Positions 40,964 through 49,660 are shown, counted from the stretch's first letter. The stretch: DNA of 64,000 nt from an uncultured Collinsella sp. (GCA_959019945.1 CAUEQD010000008.1:1-64000), one strand, 5' to 3'. The notes: a model not told the origin generated them from the letters alone. Made by a program: numbers and translations.

Positions 40964-42325
40964 CTAGACCGGCTTGACCTCCAGCTTTATCCCCTCGGCG
41001 CAGGAGTCGCCCAGAACATCCGAAAGGGCCCAGGTCGCATATAGCGGCAAATAGAGAACCGCTCCGTTGCGCTCAACGTTGCCTCTCGAGAAAACAATCC
41101 CGAGCCTTACGCCATATTCAGCCGTATCAAGCACATGACCGAGCGCAGCGTGCGCGTGGTAATAGGAGCCCGATTTAACCTCGATCGGAACAGCCGTCCC
41201 ATCCGGTCCATCGACCACAAAGTCCACTTCACCGCGCTTTTTTGTCTGATAGTAGTAAAGCTGGCGATTATGGGTAGCCAGCTGCTGGGCCACCACGTTT
41301 TCGTAAATGCCGCCCAGATTGGGCTCCTTGCTATCAAGATACGCCGCTTGGGCGACTCCAACGGGGTAGCGCGCCATCAACATGCCCGTATCCGATTGAT
41401 ATAGCTTGAACTGCGATGGCCGCGCCGTCTTGAGCAGGGGCGATTTTGGCTCGGTTACGATATCGGCTTTGAGAGCAACGCCGGCATCGACAAGCCATAC
41501 AAAATCTCGCTGATACTTCTCGTAGTGAGCCTTGGGGTCAATGGAATTGAGCACGAAGCGCTTGTTTTCGCCCTCGAGCATAATAGGGAGCTGATCGTAG
41601 ATGCTCTGCGCCTGAAGGGCTCGCCCGCTTGCATACTTGGAGATATCCCGCCGGTACTGTTCGTTGAGCTCTGACTGTAGCTGACGAACAGAGGCAAGGT
41701 CGCCCTGTGTGTCGAGGAAACGCTGCACGACCTCCGGCATTCCGCCGACAACGGTATAGGTCCTGAAGTTTGCCATCATCGCGTCATGAATGTAATCAGG
41801 AATGGGCCTCTCGCTGATACACGCGTCACGTATCGTTTGGCGAGCCCCCTCGCTCACCCCGATTGCCCAGCAAAACTCCTCAAAATCGAGCGGGAACATC
41901 CTAAGCTCGTGAACATACCCCACGGGATAGGACCTGACGCCCTTGAACTGAGTCCCGAGCATTGACCCCGAAAACGCCCAACGGCACCTCCCGTCCTCAA
42001 CAAGGAACTTTGCCATCGTCATGATGTCGGGGGCCTCTTGGACCTCATCGATAAACACGAGCGTTTTGCCTGGTGCAATCGACTTTCCCGAAAGAAGCGT
42101 CACCCTGCTGATGAAATCATCGGCATCCCGCGCCTCGAGAAGAGCATCTTTTGCCTGGCGATTTTCCATGAGGTTAAGCTCGATGTAGGTTGCATGGTTG
42201 GCTTTGCCAAATGCGCGAATCGAATAGCTTTTGCCAATCTGGCGAGAACCCGTAATGAACAAGGCCTTTTGCTCGGAAGACTTCAGCCAACGCTCCAGCT
42301 CTGCCGCTATTTTCCTACGCAGCAT
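40964..42325 (-). CDS. AAA+ ATPase with DUF4143 nuclease-like domain (copy 2)
   Basis: A 453-residue relative of the protein at 22275, clearly diverged. Walker A GSRQIGKS lies near residue 30, Walker B LVFIDEVQE near 91, the sensor FSGSMLG near 116, a middle wing domain, and the C-terminal EVDFVVDG..PIEVKSG near 370-395 that fits a PD-(D/E)XK-type motif. ATG 42325 is chosen because GAGGGGAG lies 6 bases upstream. A three-unit direct-repeat array of exact 33-bp period begins 26 bases before the start. Function is unknown; the two copies do not share repeats. Confidence 0.85.
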   Translation of the reverse strand: MLRRKIAAELERWLKSSEQKALFITGSRQIGKSYSIRAFGKANHATYIELNLMENRQAKDALLEARDADDFISRVTLLSGKSIAPGKTLVFIDEVQEAPDIMTMAKFLVEDGRCRWAFSGSMLGTQFKGVRSYPVGYVHELRMFPLDFEEFCWAIGVSEGARQTIRDACISERPIPDYIHDAMMANFRTYTVVGGMPEVVQRFLDTQGDLASVRQLQSELNEQYRRDISKYASGRALQAQSIYDQLPIMLEGENKRFVLNSIDPKAHYEKYQRDFVWLVDAGVALKADIVTEPKSPLLKTARPSQFKLYQSDTGMLMARYPVGVAQAAYLDSKEPNLGGIYENVVAQQLATHNRQLYYYQTKKRGEVDFVVDGPDGTAVPIEVKSGSYYHAHAALGHVLDTAEYGVRLGIVFSRGNVERNGAVLYLPLYATWALSDVLGDSCAEGIKLEVKPV

Positions 42326-42350
42326 AGGCTCTCCCCTCGGTGTCATCGAA

Positions 42351-42432
42351 TGAAATGCAAAGTTTTATATGCTTGATTATCGATGAAACGCAGATTTTTT
42401 AGAACCTAAAAGCGGATGAAATGCAAAGATTT
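42351..42432 (-). repeat. Three direct repeats, 33-bp period, upstream of the second DUF4143 gene
   Basis: Units TGAAATGCAAAG, TGAAACGCAGAT and TGAAATGCAAAG start at 42351, 42384 and 42417, exactly 33 bases apart and preceded by CGA or GGA. The spacers are unrelated and AT-rich. The position relative to the ATPase start is the same as for the other family member, but the repeat sequence is different. Confidence 0.8.
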
Positions 42433-42466
42433 GAGATTATAAGCGAAAGAAGGGGCACCACCGGCG

Positions 42467-42499
42467 AATGTGTCAAAGGGGCTGTCCCTTTGCCACATT
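42467..42499. repeat. REP palindrome, full copy
   Basis: AATGTGTCAAAGGGGC and its near-perfect inverse complement, 8 bases after the stop codon of the TIGR04076 gene. Confidence 0.7.
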
Positions 42500-42507
42500 G
42501 CGCTCGA

Positions 42508-42837
42508 CTACTCGTCGACGATCTCGGCGAGCCAGACGTTCAACGTATCGACCTCGGGGCAGCAGAACTTTGCCGTGCCGAGTTCGTTGCCGGGCACGGT
42601 TCCACCGTAGCGCAGGATGTCGATATAGGGAAAGCCCACGTGGCAGGCCATGGAGCACATCTTGCCGCGATCGCGGTCGAAGTCGAAGACGTCGCCCGGC
42701 TTGTGCCCATGGTGGCAGCGACACGTACCCAGCTGGTCCACGCAGCTAATGCGAATACGCGGGCGCTTGCCACGCGGCGCACCGAGCGGCTTGTTCTCGC
42801 TCGCGGGCTCGGGGATGCTTTCGCCGGCGCTACTCAT
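42508..42837 (-). CDS. TIGR04076-family small cysteine-rich protein
   Basis: A 109-residue protein matching the pattern of the uncharacterised TIGR04076 family: HKPGDVFDFDRDRGKMCSMACHVGFPYIDILRYGG, then FCCPE and a C-terminal strand. Six or more cysteines suggest metal or redox chemistry, but no function is established for the family. The ATG overlaps the last 8 bases of the kinase gene, so the two are translationally coupled. The first 24 residues are extra and low in complexity. Confidence 0.75.
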   Translation of the reverse strand: MSSAGESIPEPASENKPLGAPRGKRPRIRISCVDQLGTCRCHHGHKPGDVFDFDRDRGKMCSMACHVGFPYIDILRYGGTVPGNELGTAKFCCPEVDTLNVWLAEIVDE

Positions 42838-43654
42838 GGTCGATCACATCCAGGCAGGCCTCGATGGGCAGGCCGGCGGACTTGTCCTCCTGGTCGGCGT
42901 TGCGCTCGATAAGCTCTGCCACCACGCGCATGGCATCGGCCGTTGCACGCTGCAGACTCCAGCCGGCCATCACGCGACCGACGAGCACCGCCGAGAACGT
43001 ATCGCCCGTACCCGGGAAGTAAACCGGGATCAGGTCAAAGGGAATCGTGAAGTACTCCCCCGCCACGTGGTCGTAACCGATGACGGCGTTCGTGCCGTCG
43101 ACCACAGCGCTCGTAATGACCACCGACTTGGCGCCCAGCGCGCGCATGGCGTCCACAAGGGCGTGGGCCTCGTCAGGCGTGATTTGCTCGGCAATGGGCG
43201 TGTCGGTGAGCAGGCACGCCTCGGTATAGTTGGGCACCGCATAGTCGGCGCACTCGAGCAGATGCCTCATGAGACCGATCGTGGACTCGGGCACACCGGC
43301 GTAAAGTTTGCCGTTGTCGCCCATGATGGGGTCGACGAATACCTTGGTGCCCTTTTGCGCGCGGCGGTGGCAAAAGTCTGAGATGATGCGCGTCTCTTCT
43401 TCGGTCACGATAAAGCCAGTGGAGATGGCGTCGAACTCAAAGCCGAGCTCTTCCCAGATGGCGAGACTCTGACGCACGTACTCCGTGGTGTCGTGGATGT
43501 AGAACTTGGGGTAGTTGAGCGTATCGGACACAAGTGCCGTCGGCAGGTTGTGGATACGGTAGCCCATGTGCGACAGCACCGGAAGCATGGCGGAAAGCGC
43601 GACCTTGCCATAGCCGCACATATCGTTGATCAGCAGCAGCTGAGTGTTCTTCAT
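42830..43654 (-). CDS. Pyridoxal/pyridoxamine kinase-like ribokinase-fold enzyme
   Basis: A 274-residue kinase with the PdxK/PdxY pattern: INDMCGYGKVALSAMLPVLSHMG at the N-terminus, VFVDPIMGDNGKLY near residue 105, and the nucleotide/catalytic loop PGTGDTFSAVLVG near 223. It probably phosphorylates a B6 vitamer at the 5'-hydroxyl. ATG 43654 has AAGGGGG 7 bases before it; upstream in-frame codons have no similarity. It is coupled to the TIGR04076 gene. Its 5' side carries REP sequences and nested element D. Confidence 0.85.
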   Translation of the reverse strand: MKNTQLLLINDMCGYGKVALSAMLPVLSHMGYRIHNLPTALVSDTLNYPKFYIHDTTEYVRQSLAIWEELGFEFDAISTGFIVTEEETRIISDFCHRRAQKGTKVFVDPIMGDNGKLYAGVPESTIGLMRHLLECADYAVPNYTEACLLTDTPIAEQITPDEAHALVDAMRALGAKSVVITSAVVDGTNAVIGYDHVAGEYFTIPFDLIPVYFPGTGDTFSAVLVGRVMAGWSLQRATADAMRVVAELIERNADQEDKSAGLPIEACLDVIDHE

Positions 43655-43809
43655 GAGTGTCCCCCTTGGGTCGGGAGCGGCGCATAGTCGCCACAGTGCG
43701 ACTAAGTGTAGCGCAGGGAACGCTGCAGACGGAAGTTTGCACCAAAGCCTTGACAAGGAGTGTCCCTAGGTGCCGTCAGAAAAGGAACGTCCCCAAGTGC
43801 CAACCAGGG

Positions 43810-43977
43810 CAACGCCGCAGGTAGAGGACGGACAGCGAAAACGCTCCTAAGCGAGCAAGGTGGCGTGAAAGAGGAGGGCATAGGCCTTGTGGCCATGCCC
43901 GACGATTGAACGCCAGATTGCCGCTTAGGAACGCTTGCAGCGTCGAGCGGTTACGGCGTTTGGCAAAACGCCGTAAC
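43810..43977 (-). repeat. Nested-hairpin intergenic element, copy D
   Basis: Full-length copy with the GCCGCAGGTAGAGGACGG edge, an outer stem CGCTCCTAAGCG with the same bulged A, an inner stem GGGCAT..ATGCCC capped by GGCC-TTGT-GGCC, the GCAGCGTCGAGC edge and the terminal GTTACGGCGTT hairpin. The stems differ from copies A-C by paired changes. Unlike A-C it is not next to a stop codon. Confidence 0.8.
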
Positions 43978-43994
43978 ATAATAAGTTTGGTACC

Positions 43995-44023
43995 TTGACA
44001 TTGATTTCTCATGCTCCTAGATT
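43995..44023 (+). promoter_or_regulatory. Promoter of the marR-exporter operon
   Basis: A perfect TTGACA -35 and a TAGATT -10 are separated by 17 bases. Confidence 0.75.
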
Positions 44024-44057
44024 AGTTAGGCACAAAACAATTCCACTACCTAACTAA
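44022..44057 (+). promoter_or_regulatory. MarR-type operator
   Basis: An inverted repeat TTAGTTAGG..CCTAACTAA has perfect 9-bp arms and an 18-base gap, and overlaps the -10 box and start-site region. The MarR gene begins 21 bases later, so autorepression is likely. Confidence 0.65.
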
Positions 44058-44078
44058 AGAAAGGAGCGATACGAATTC

Positions 44079-44585
44079 ATGTGCGATGAACCCCTTAACC
44101 TTCGCCCGCATGAGCCCGGCGGCGATCCTTCGGAGCCGGCAGACGTGCCCGAAGCAGTTAACGGCGAAGACAAGCTCGCCAAGCGCATCCTGAGCGGCCT
44201 AGGCTTTTGCGGCCACTACATGCACTTTCACGGCGGCGGTGTGTCCGGCAAGGCACCTATCGTCTGCCTGCTCGCCAAGCAGGAAAACGGCGAAATGTCG
44301 CAGCAGGAACTCGGCATGCACTTCGACCTCAAGCCGGGGTCGCTTTCCGAAATCTTGTCCAAGCTCGAGTGCGCCGGCATTATCGAGCGCAGCCGCAATC
44401 CAAAAGATCGCCGGCAGCTCACCATTCGCCTGACCGAGATCGGCTGGGAGAAGGCCCGCATCGACCAGGCCGCCCGCATCCGCTTTAGGGAGCAGGCCTT
44501 TAGTGCCCTCACTCACGACGAGTGCGAACAGCTTGCCGAGATGCTCGAGAAAATCCGCGTAACCTGGGAGGAACTGGATGATTAA
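44079..44585 (+). CDS. MarR-family transcriptional regulator
   Basis: A 168-residue winged-helix regulator. The recognition region reads MSQQELGMHFDLKPGSLSEILSKLECAGIIERSRNPKDRRQLTIRLTEIG, which covers the helix-turn-helix and wing with the conserved D-R-R. About 30 residues of charged N-terminal extension precede it. Its last 8 bases overlap the first exporter gene. With the operator upstream it very probably represses the whole three-gene operon until a ligand binds. Confidence 0.93.
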   Translation: MCDEPLNLRPHEPGGDPSEPADVPEAVNGEDKLAKRILSGLGFCGHYMHFHGGGVSGKAPIVCLLAKQENGEMSQQELGMHFDLKPGSLSEILSKLECAGIIERSRNPKDRRQLTIRLTEIGWEKARIDQAARIRFREQAFSALTHDECEQLAEMLEKIRVTWEELDD

Positions 44586-46401
44586 AACCCTTATGGGCAG
44601 CATCCGCGATTACATGAAGGTCACGATCGCCACGCCGCTGCTGGTGCTTGGCGAGGTAATCTGCCAGATGATGATCCCGTTTATCACCGCCGACATGATC
44701 GATGCCATCAAGGACGGCACCGCCGTTACCGAGATGCTGCCCACCGCCGGCCTTCTGATGCTCATCGCGCTCACGTCGCTCGCCTTTGGTGCGGCAGCCG
44801 GCGTCACCTGCAGCCATGCGAGCTGCGGCTTCGCCAAGAACCTGCGTCACGACCTGTTCTACAAGATCCAGACGTTCAGCTTCGCGAACATCGACGAGTT
44901 CTCGAGCTCCTCGCTCGTCACCCGCCTCACCACCGACATCAACAACGTGCAGCAGGCCTTTATGATGCTCATCCGCATCGCCGTGCGCTCGCCGTTGGTG
45001 CTGATCTTCGCCTTTACCATGGCCTACGCCATGGGCGGCAGCGTCTCGTTTGTCTACCTGGTCATCATCCCACTGCTGGGCTTTGGCCTGTTCTTTATCA
45101 TCTACAAGGTACGTCCGATCTTTGCCCGCGTGTTCCACAAGTACGACGCCCTCAACGAATCCGTCGAGGAAAACGTCACCGGCATGCGCGTGGTCAAGAG
45201 CTATGTGCGCGAAGACTTTGAGAAGGAGAAGTTCGCGACCGCTGCGCGCGACGTCCAGATGGACTTCACCCGCGCCGAGAAGCTCCTTGCCTTTAACAAC
45301 CCCATGATGAACATCTGCGTCAACGGCGCGTTCGTCGTCATCATCTACCTGGGCTCCAAGCTCATCATCACGAGCCAGGGCACCCTGTTCGACGTGGGCC
45401 AGCTCTCCTCCATCTTTACCTACGGCTTCCAGATTCTGATGAGCCTAATGCAGCTGTCGATGATCTTTGTCATGGTAACCATGGCAGACGAGTCGGCGCA
45501 CCGCATTACCGAGGTGCTGGCCGCCGAGCCCACGATCGCCAACCCGACCGAGCCCGTGCACGAGGTTGCCGACGGCTCCATCGACTTCGATCACGTGAGC
45601 TTTAAGTATTCCGAGCATGCCCGCCGCCAGGCGCTCGACGACGTCGACCTACACATTAAGAGCGGCGAGACCATCGGTATTATCGGCGGCACCGGCTCGG
45701 CCAAGTCGACGCTCGTGAACCTGATCGCCCGCCTGTACGATGTCACCGAGGGCACCGTGCGCGTCGGCGGCGTTGACGTACGCAGCTACGATCTGGACGC
45801 GCTGCGCCACCAGGTTGCCATGGTCCTGCAGAAAAACGTGCTGTTTAGCGGCACCATCGCCGAGAACCTACGCTGGGGCGACCCGAACGCCACCGACGAG
45901 GAAGTCCGCGAGGCCGCACACCTGGCCTGCGCCGACGAGTTTGTCGACGGCTTCCCCAAGGGCTACGACACCTGGATTGAGCAGGGCGGCTCCAACGTCT
46001 CCGGCGGCCAGAAGCAGCGCCTGTGCATCGCCCGCGCCCTGCTGCGTCGCCCCAAGATTCTGATCCTGGACGACTCCACGAGCGCCGTTGACACCAAGAC
46101 CGATGCCAAGATTCGCGAGGGCCTGGCGAGCTACCTGCCCAACACGACCAAGCTCATCATCGCCCAGCGTATTAGCTCCGTGCAGGATGCTGACCGCATC
46201 ATCGTCATGGAGGGTGGCCGCATCAAGGACATCGGCAACCATGACGAGCTGCTCAAGACGAGCGAGATCTACCGCGAGACCTTTACCTCGCAAAACAAGA
46301 TGAGTGCCGAGGGCGAGGAGGCGGCCGAGACCGTCGCAGCCGACACCGAGGCATCCGCGCCGCAAGCTCAGACCCAGGAAGGAGGCGAGGCACATGAGTA
46401 A
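44578..46401 (+). CDS. Heterodimeric ABC exporter, subunit 1 (degenerate ATP site)
   Basis: A 607-residue half exporter: six membrane helices (about 15-310) followed by a nucleotide-binding domain. Walker A reads GGTGSAKST near residue 370, with Ala where Gly is usual. The signature VSGGQKQR and Walker B ILILDDSTSAVD follow. The residue after Walker B is Asp, not the catalytic Glu, so the site it contributes is predicted to be weakly active. This asymmetry is typical of BmrCD- or TM287/288-type pairs. The C-terminal tail is rich in Ala and Glu. It overlaps marR and subunit 2 by 8 bases each. Confidence 0.92.
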   Translation: MIKTLMGSIRDYMKVTIATPLLVLGEVICQMMIPFITADMIDAIKDGTAVTEMLPTAGLLMLIALTSLAFGAAAGVTCSHASCGFAKNLRHDLFYKIQTFSFANIDEFSSSSLVTRLTTDINNVQQAFMMLIRIAVRSPLVLIFAFTMAYAMGGSVSFVYLVIIPLLGFGLFFIIYKVRPIFARVFHKYDALNESVEENVTGMRVVKSYVREDFEKEKFATAARDVQMDFTRAEKLLAFNNPMMNICVNGAFVVIIYLGSKLIITSQGTLFDVGQLSSIFTYGFQILMSLMQLSMIFVMVTMADESAHRITEVLAAEPTIANPTEPVHEVADGSIDFDHVSFKYSEHARRQALDDVDLHIKSGETIGIIGGTGSAKSTLVNLIARLYDVTEGTVRVGGVDVRSYDLDALRHQVAMVLQKNVLFSGTIAENLRWGDPNATDEEVREAAHLACADEFVDGFPKGYDTWIEQGGSNVSGGQKQRLCIARALLRRPKILILDDSTSAVDTKTDAKIREGLASYLPNTTKLIIAQRISSVQDADRIIVMEGGRIKDIGNHDELLKTSEIYRETFTSQNKMSAEGEEAAETVAADTEASAPQAQTQEGGEAHE

Positions 46402-48313
46402 GGCAGCTACCGCCGAGCGCGCGCGCAACCGCAAGGGCGGCACCATGACGCGCCTGATCAAGATGCTCTTTGGCTTCTACCCCGTGCTTTTGCCCCTCGT
46501 CGTCGCCGGCGTTGTGCTCTGCGCCATCATCAACTCCATCGGCGCGACGTTTCTCCAGAGCGCGCTGCAGGTCATTAGCGAATCGTGGCAGTCGGGCGAC
46601 TGGACGGCCGCGCAGCCCAAGATTCTGAAGCTCGTGACCACCCTCGGCTGCATCTACGCCGTGGGCGTCGCCTCCTCGCTCTTCTGGAACCGCGCCATGG
46701 CCGTCATCACGCAGGGCTCGCTCGAGAAGCTGCGCGAAAAGATGTTCAACCGCATGCAGGACCTGCCGATTCGCTACTTCGACACGCACCAGCGCGGCGA
46801 CATCATGAGCCACTACACCAACGACATCGACACGCTGCGTCAGATGATCAGCCAGTCGCTACCCAACCTGCTCATGACGATCATCGTCATCGTCACCGTG
46901 TTCTTCATCATGCTGTACTACAGCGCGTGGATGTGCCTGGTCATCATTGCCGGCATCGCCTTTATGACCTTTATGACCAAGCTGCTCGGCTCCAACTCCG
47001 CGCGCTTCTTTATCGCGCAGCAAACCGAGCTCGGCGTGGTCGAGGGCCATATCGAGGAAGTCATGAACGGCCAGAAAGTCGTCAAGGCGTTCTGTCACGA
47101 GTCCGCCGCCGAGGCCGATTTTGACGAGCGCAACGAGAAGCTCTTCGAGGTCTCGCAGAAGGCCAACATGTACGCCAACATCCTCATGCCGATCCTCGGG
47201 AACCTGGGCGACTTGCTCTACGTGCTGGTCGCGCTGACCGGCGGCATCTTCCTGGCGCTGGGCGTGCCCAACCTGAGCCTCTCGGGCATGGCGCTCTCCA
47301 TCGCCGTCGTGGTGCCGTTCCTCAACATGACCAAGCAGTTCTGCGGCCAGATCGGCCAGATCTCGCAGCAGATCAACGCCGTGGTCATGGGCCTTGCCGG
47401 CGCCGAGCGTATCTTTGAGCTACTCGACGAGGAGCCCGAGGCCGACGAGGGCTACGTGACGCTTGTCAACGCACAGGTGAATCCCGACACCTGGCAGCTC
47501 GAGGAGGCCGACCACCGCACCGGCATGTGGGCCTGGAAGCACCCGCACCGCGCGACCGGCGAGATCGAGTACGTGCCGCTGCGTGGTGACCTGGTCATGG
47601 ATAACGTGGACTTTGGCTACACGCCCGACCACGAGGTGCTGCACGGCGTGTCCGTATATGCCAAGCCGGGCCAGAAGGTCGCGTTTGTCGGTGCCACCGG
47701 CGCCGGTAAGACGACCATCACCAACCTCATCAACCGCTTCTACGACATTGCCGACGGCAAGATCCGCTACGACGGCATCAACGTCAACAAGATTCGCAAG
47801 TCCGATCTGCGTCGCTCGCTCGGCGTGGTGCTGCAGGACGTGAACCTGTTCACCGGCACCGTGATGGACAACATCCGCTACGGCAACCTGGACGCCACCG
47901 ACGAGGAGTGCATCAAGGCGGCCAAGCTCGCGGGAGCGGACGACTTTATCACCCGCCTGCCCGACGGCTACGACACCATGCTCACCGGTAACGGCGCGCA
48001 GCTGTCGCAGGGCCAGCGCCAGCTGATCTCGATCGCGCGCGCCGCCGTCGCCGATCCGCCGGCGATGATTCTGGACGAGGCCACGTCGAGTATCGACACC
48101 CGCACCGAGGCTATCGTGCAGGAGGGCATGGATAAGCTCATGGAGGGCCGCACGACGTTTGTCATCGCGCATCGCCTCTCCACCGTGCGCAATTCCGACG
48201 CGATCATCTGCCTGGACCACGGCCGCATCATCGAGCGCGGCAACCACGACGAGCTGATCGCCAAGCGCGGCTACTACTATCAGCTCTATACCGGAGCGTT
48301 TGAGCTGGAGTAG
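46394..48313 (+). CDS. Heterodimeric ABC exporter, subunit 2 (catalytic)
   Basis: A 639-residue partner half exporter. Six membrane helices are followed by a nucleotide-binding domain with canonical Walker A GATGAGKTT near residue 437, signature LSQGQRQ, and Walker B MILDEATSSIDTRTE containing the catalytic Glu. About 45 residues inserted before the ATPase domain (PDTWQLEEADHRTGMWAWKHPHR) are seen in subunit 2 of this exporter group. ATG 46394 follows GGAGGCGAGG; an in-frame start further up lies inside the first subunit gene. Substrates are likely drugs, peptides or lipids. Confidence 0.92.
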   Translation: MSKAATAERARNRKGGTMTRLIKMLFGFYPVLLPLVVAGVVLCAIINSIGATFLQSALQVISESWQSGDWTAAQPKILKLVTTLGCIYAVGVASSLFWNRAMAVITQGSLEKLREKMFNRMQDLPIRYFDTHQRGDIMSHYTNDIDTLRQMISQSLPNLLMTIIVIVTVFFIMLYYSAWMCLVIIAGIAFMTFMTKLLGSNSARFFIAQQTELGVVEGHIEEVMNGQKVVKAFCHESAAEADFDERNEKLFEVSQKANMYANILMPILGNLGDLLYVLVALTGGIFLALGVPNLSLSGMALSIAVVVPFLNMTKQFCGQIGQISQQINAVVMGLAGAERIFELLDEEPEADEGYVTLVNAQVNPDTWQLEEADHRTGMWAWKHPHRATGEIEYVPLRGDLVMDNVDFGYTPDHEVLHGVSVYAKPGQKVAFVGATGAGKTTITNLINRFYDIADGKIRYDGINVNKIRKSDLRRSLGVVLQDVNLFTGTVMDNIRYGNLDATDEECIKAAKLAGADDFITRLPDGYDTMLTGNGAQLSQGQRQLISIARAAVADPPAMILDEATSSIDTRTEAIVQEGMDKLMEGRTTFVIAHRLSTVRNSDAIICLDHGRIIERGNHDELIAKRGYYYQLYTGAFELE

Positions 48314-48339
48314 CTCAAAACAGCCCCTACGCTCCCAAC

Positions 48340-48443
48340 GGACCTCCCCGAGGGAGACGGGGTGTTTACTCCGTGCTCAAACATTCTCGCTTCGCTGCGA
48401 AACTGCGCGCGGAGCAAACACCCCGTCTCCCTCGGGGAGGTCC
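48340..48443. repeat. Long inverted repeat, MITE-like
   Basis: Two 34-bp arms (48340-48373 and 48410-48443) differ at one position and flank a 36-base loop that holds a TTCGC..GCGAA palindrome. It lies 26 bases after the exporter stop codon. The arm starts GGACCTCCCCGAGGGAGACG. No transposase is nearby. Confidence 0.8.
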
Positions 48444-48481
48444 TACGCACACAGTCTTTTCTCGCAGCCTGAAAAGAAGTG

Positions 48482-48516
48482 GTGAGGCCCTGGCCGTTTG
48501 GCCAGGGCCTCATTTT
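48482..48516 (+). terminator. Terminator between the exporter operon and the LysR gene
   Basis: A perfect 13-bp stem TGAGGCCCTGGCC with its complement and a GTTT loop is followed by TTTTG on the plus strand. It may also stop the convergent LysR transcript. Confidence 0.85.
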
Positions 48517-48548
48517 GTAAGGAGTCAAAAAGCCCCGTCCCAAATGAG

Positions 48549-49427
48549 CTATTTGAGAAGTTGGGCCATGGCGTTGACGAATTTTTGGACTTGGAGGGTT
48601 GGCTCGAGCGGATAGTGCAAAAAGACCGGCACCTCGCGGCCGCACAGGAAGGGCACGCCCACAAAGGCCGGGTGCACACCCGACCATGCACCGCAGGTGA
48701 GCACCGCGTCGCCTTTTTCCTCGGCCTCGTTAAAGAGTGCGAAGTCGAAGCTGTCGACGTCGATGACATCCACGCCGCCGTCGGCCAACAGATCGATGCG
48801 CAGGCTATCCATGGCGTCGTTGCCGTGGCGGAGCACGCGCAGACGCATGCCCTCCAGATCGGCGACCGTAATGCGGCTCTTGCGCGCAAGTGAGCTCGTG
48901 CGCGGCACATCGATATAAAACGGCACGTTGACGATGAGGAGCTTTTGGCACGCATCGCCCCAGCGCGGGGTCGAAAAACTCGACTGCACCACGTCGACCT
49001 CGCGGCCCAAGCTGCGCATAACGGTCTCGCGCTCGTCGTACAGGTCGCTCACCGGTACGATCTCAAAACGCAGCGACGGCTCCAGCTCGTGCACGCCCGT
49101 CCACATCGAAAGCGTCTGACGGCCCGGGCACATCATCGACACGCCCAGGCGCACCGCACCGTCATCGCCCGCCGCGCGTCGGGCACGGCGCAGGGCATCC
49201 TCGGACTGACGCATGATCGAGCGCGCGTCGTCTACCAGCAACGCACCCGCCGGCGTCACCTTGACGCCCGAATGTGAGCGCTCGAACAGCGTGATGCCAA
49301 ACTCGGCCTCGAACCCCGACACCTGTTTGACGAGCGCCGGCGTCGACACGCGCAGCTTTGCCGCGGCGCGCGAGAAACTTCCCAGCTCCGCGGCGGCCGA
49401 AATGGCCTCAAGTCGTCGATCGTACAC
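48549..49427 (-). CDS. LysR-family transcriptional regulator
   Basis: A 292-residue LTTR with the N-terminal helix-turn-helix (LEAISAAAELGSFSRAAAKLRVSTPALVKQVSGFEAEFGITLFER) and a periplasmic-binding-protein-like effector domain. The effector half is less like well-studied members. The GTG at 49427 is chosen because GGAGAG lies 6 bases before it; a longer frame starts 11 codons upstream. It is divergent from the SDR gene across 233 bases, the classic arrangement for an LTTR controlling the neighbouring pathway. Confidence 0.88.
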   Translation of the reverse strand: MYDRRLEAISAAAELGSFSRAAAKLRVSTPALVKQVSGFEAEFGITLFERSHSGVKVTPAGALLVDDARSIMRQSEDALRRARRAAGDDGAVRLGVSMMCPGRQTLSMWTGVHELEPSLRFEIVPVSDLYDERETVMRSLGREVDVVQSSFSTPRWGDACQKLLIVNVPFYIDVPRTSSLARKSRITVADLEGMRLRVLRHGNDAMDSLRIDLLADGGVDVIDVDSFDFALFNEAEEKGDAVLTCGAWSGVHPAFVGVPFLCGREVPVFLHYPLEPTLQVQKFVNAMAQLLK

Positions 49428-49607
49428 GTCATCTCTCCGTTTTCGCACGTACGGCCACACGGTGCCGCAGGGGGTCGTTTTCGCAGGTCACATGCTCAAT
49501 CGAATACAAATCGCATCAAGCGGTGTAAACCTACGGTTAACGCCATTCTAACAAATATGCAATTCACCTGCGCAAACGCAAAGCATACGATAACCAGCGA
49601 AAACCAC

Positions 49608-49634
49608 GTGGGTCAGTTAATGGAAGCGACCCAC
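49608..49634 (+). promoter_or_regulatory. Inverted repeat in the SDR leader
   Basis: GTGGGTC and GACCCAC flank 13 bases just upstream of the SDR ribosome site. It could be an LTTR activation site or a leader hairpin. Confidence 0.4.
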
Positions 49635-49660
49635 TGGGAGGCACAAGAAGGGAAGTTCCT

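Larger units (their letters stand above)
43655..44078. other. 424-base divergent region between the kinase and marR genes
   Basis: No gene is visible. From left to right there are two GTCCC-type REP half-sites (about 43758-43802), nested element copy D (43810-43977), a strong promoter (43995-44023) and the MarR operator (44022-44057). Confidence 0.65.

Noticed and set aside
43776..44012. A 78-codon minus-strand frame across nested element D
   Set aside because: It is generated by the element's repeats and covers the structured region; it has no family similarity or ribosome site.
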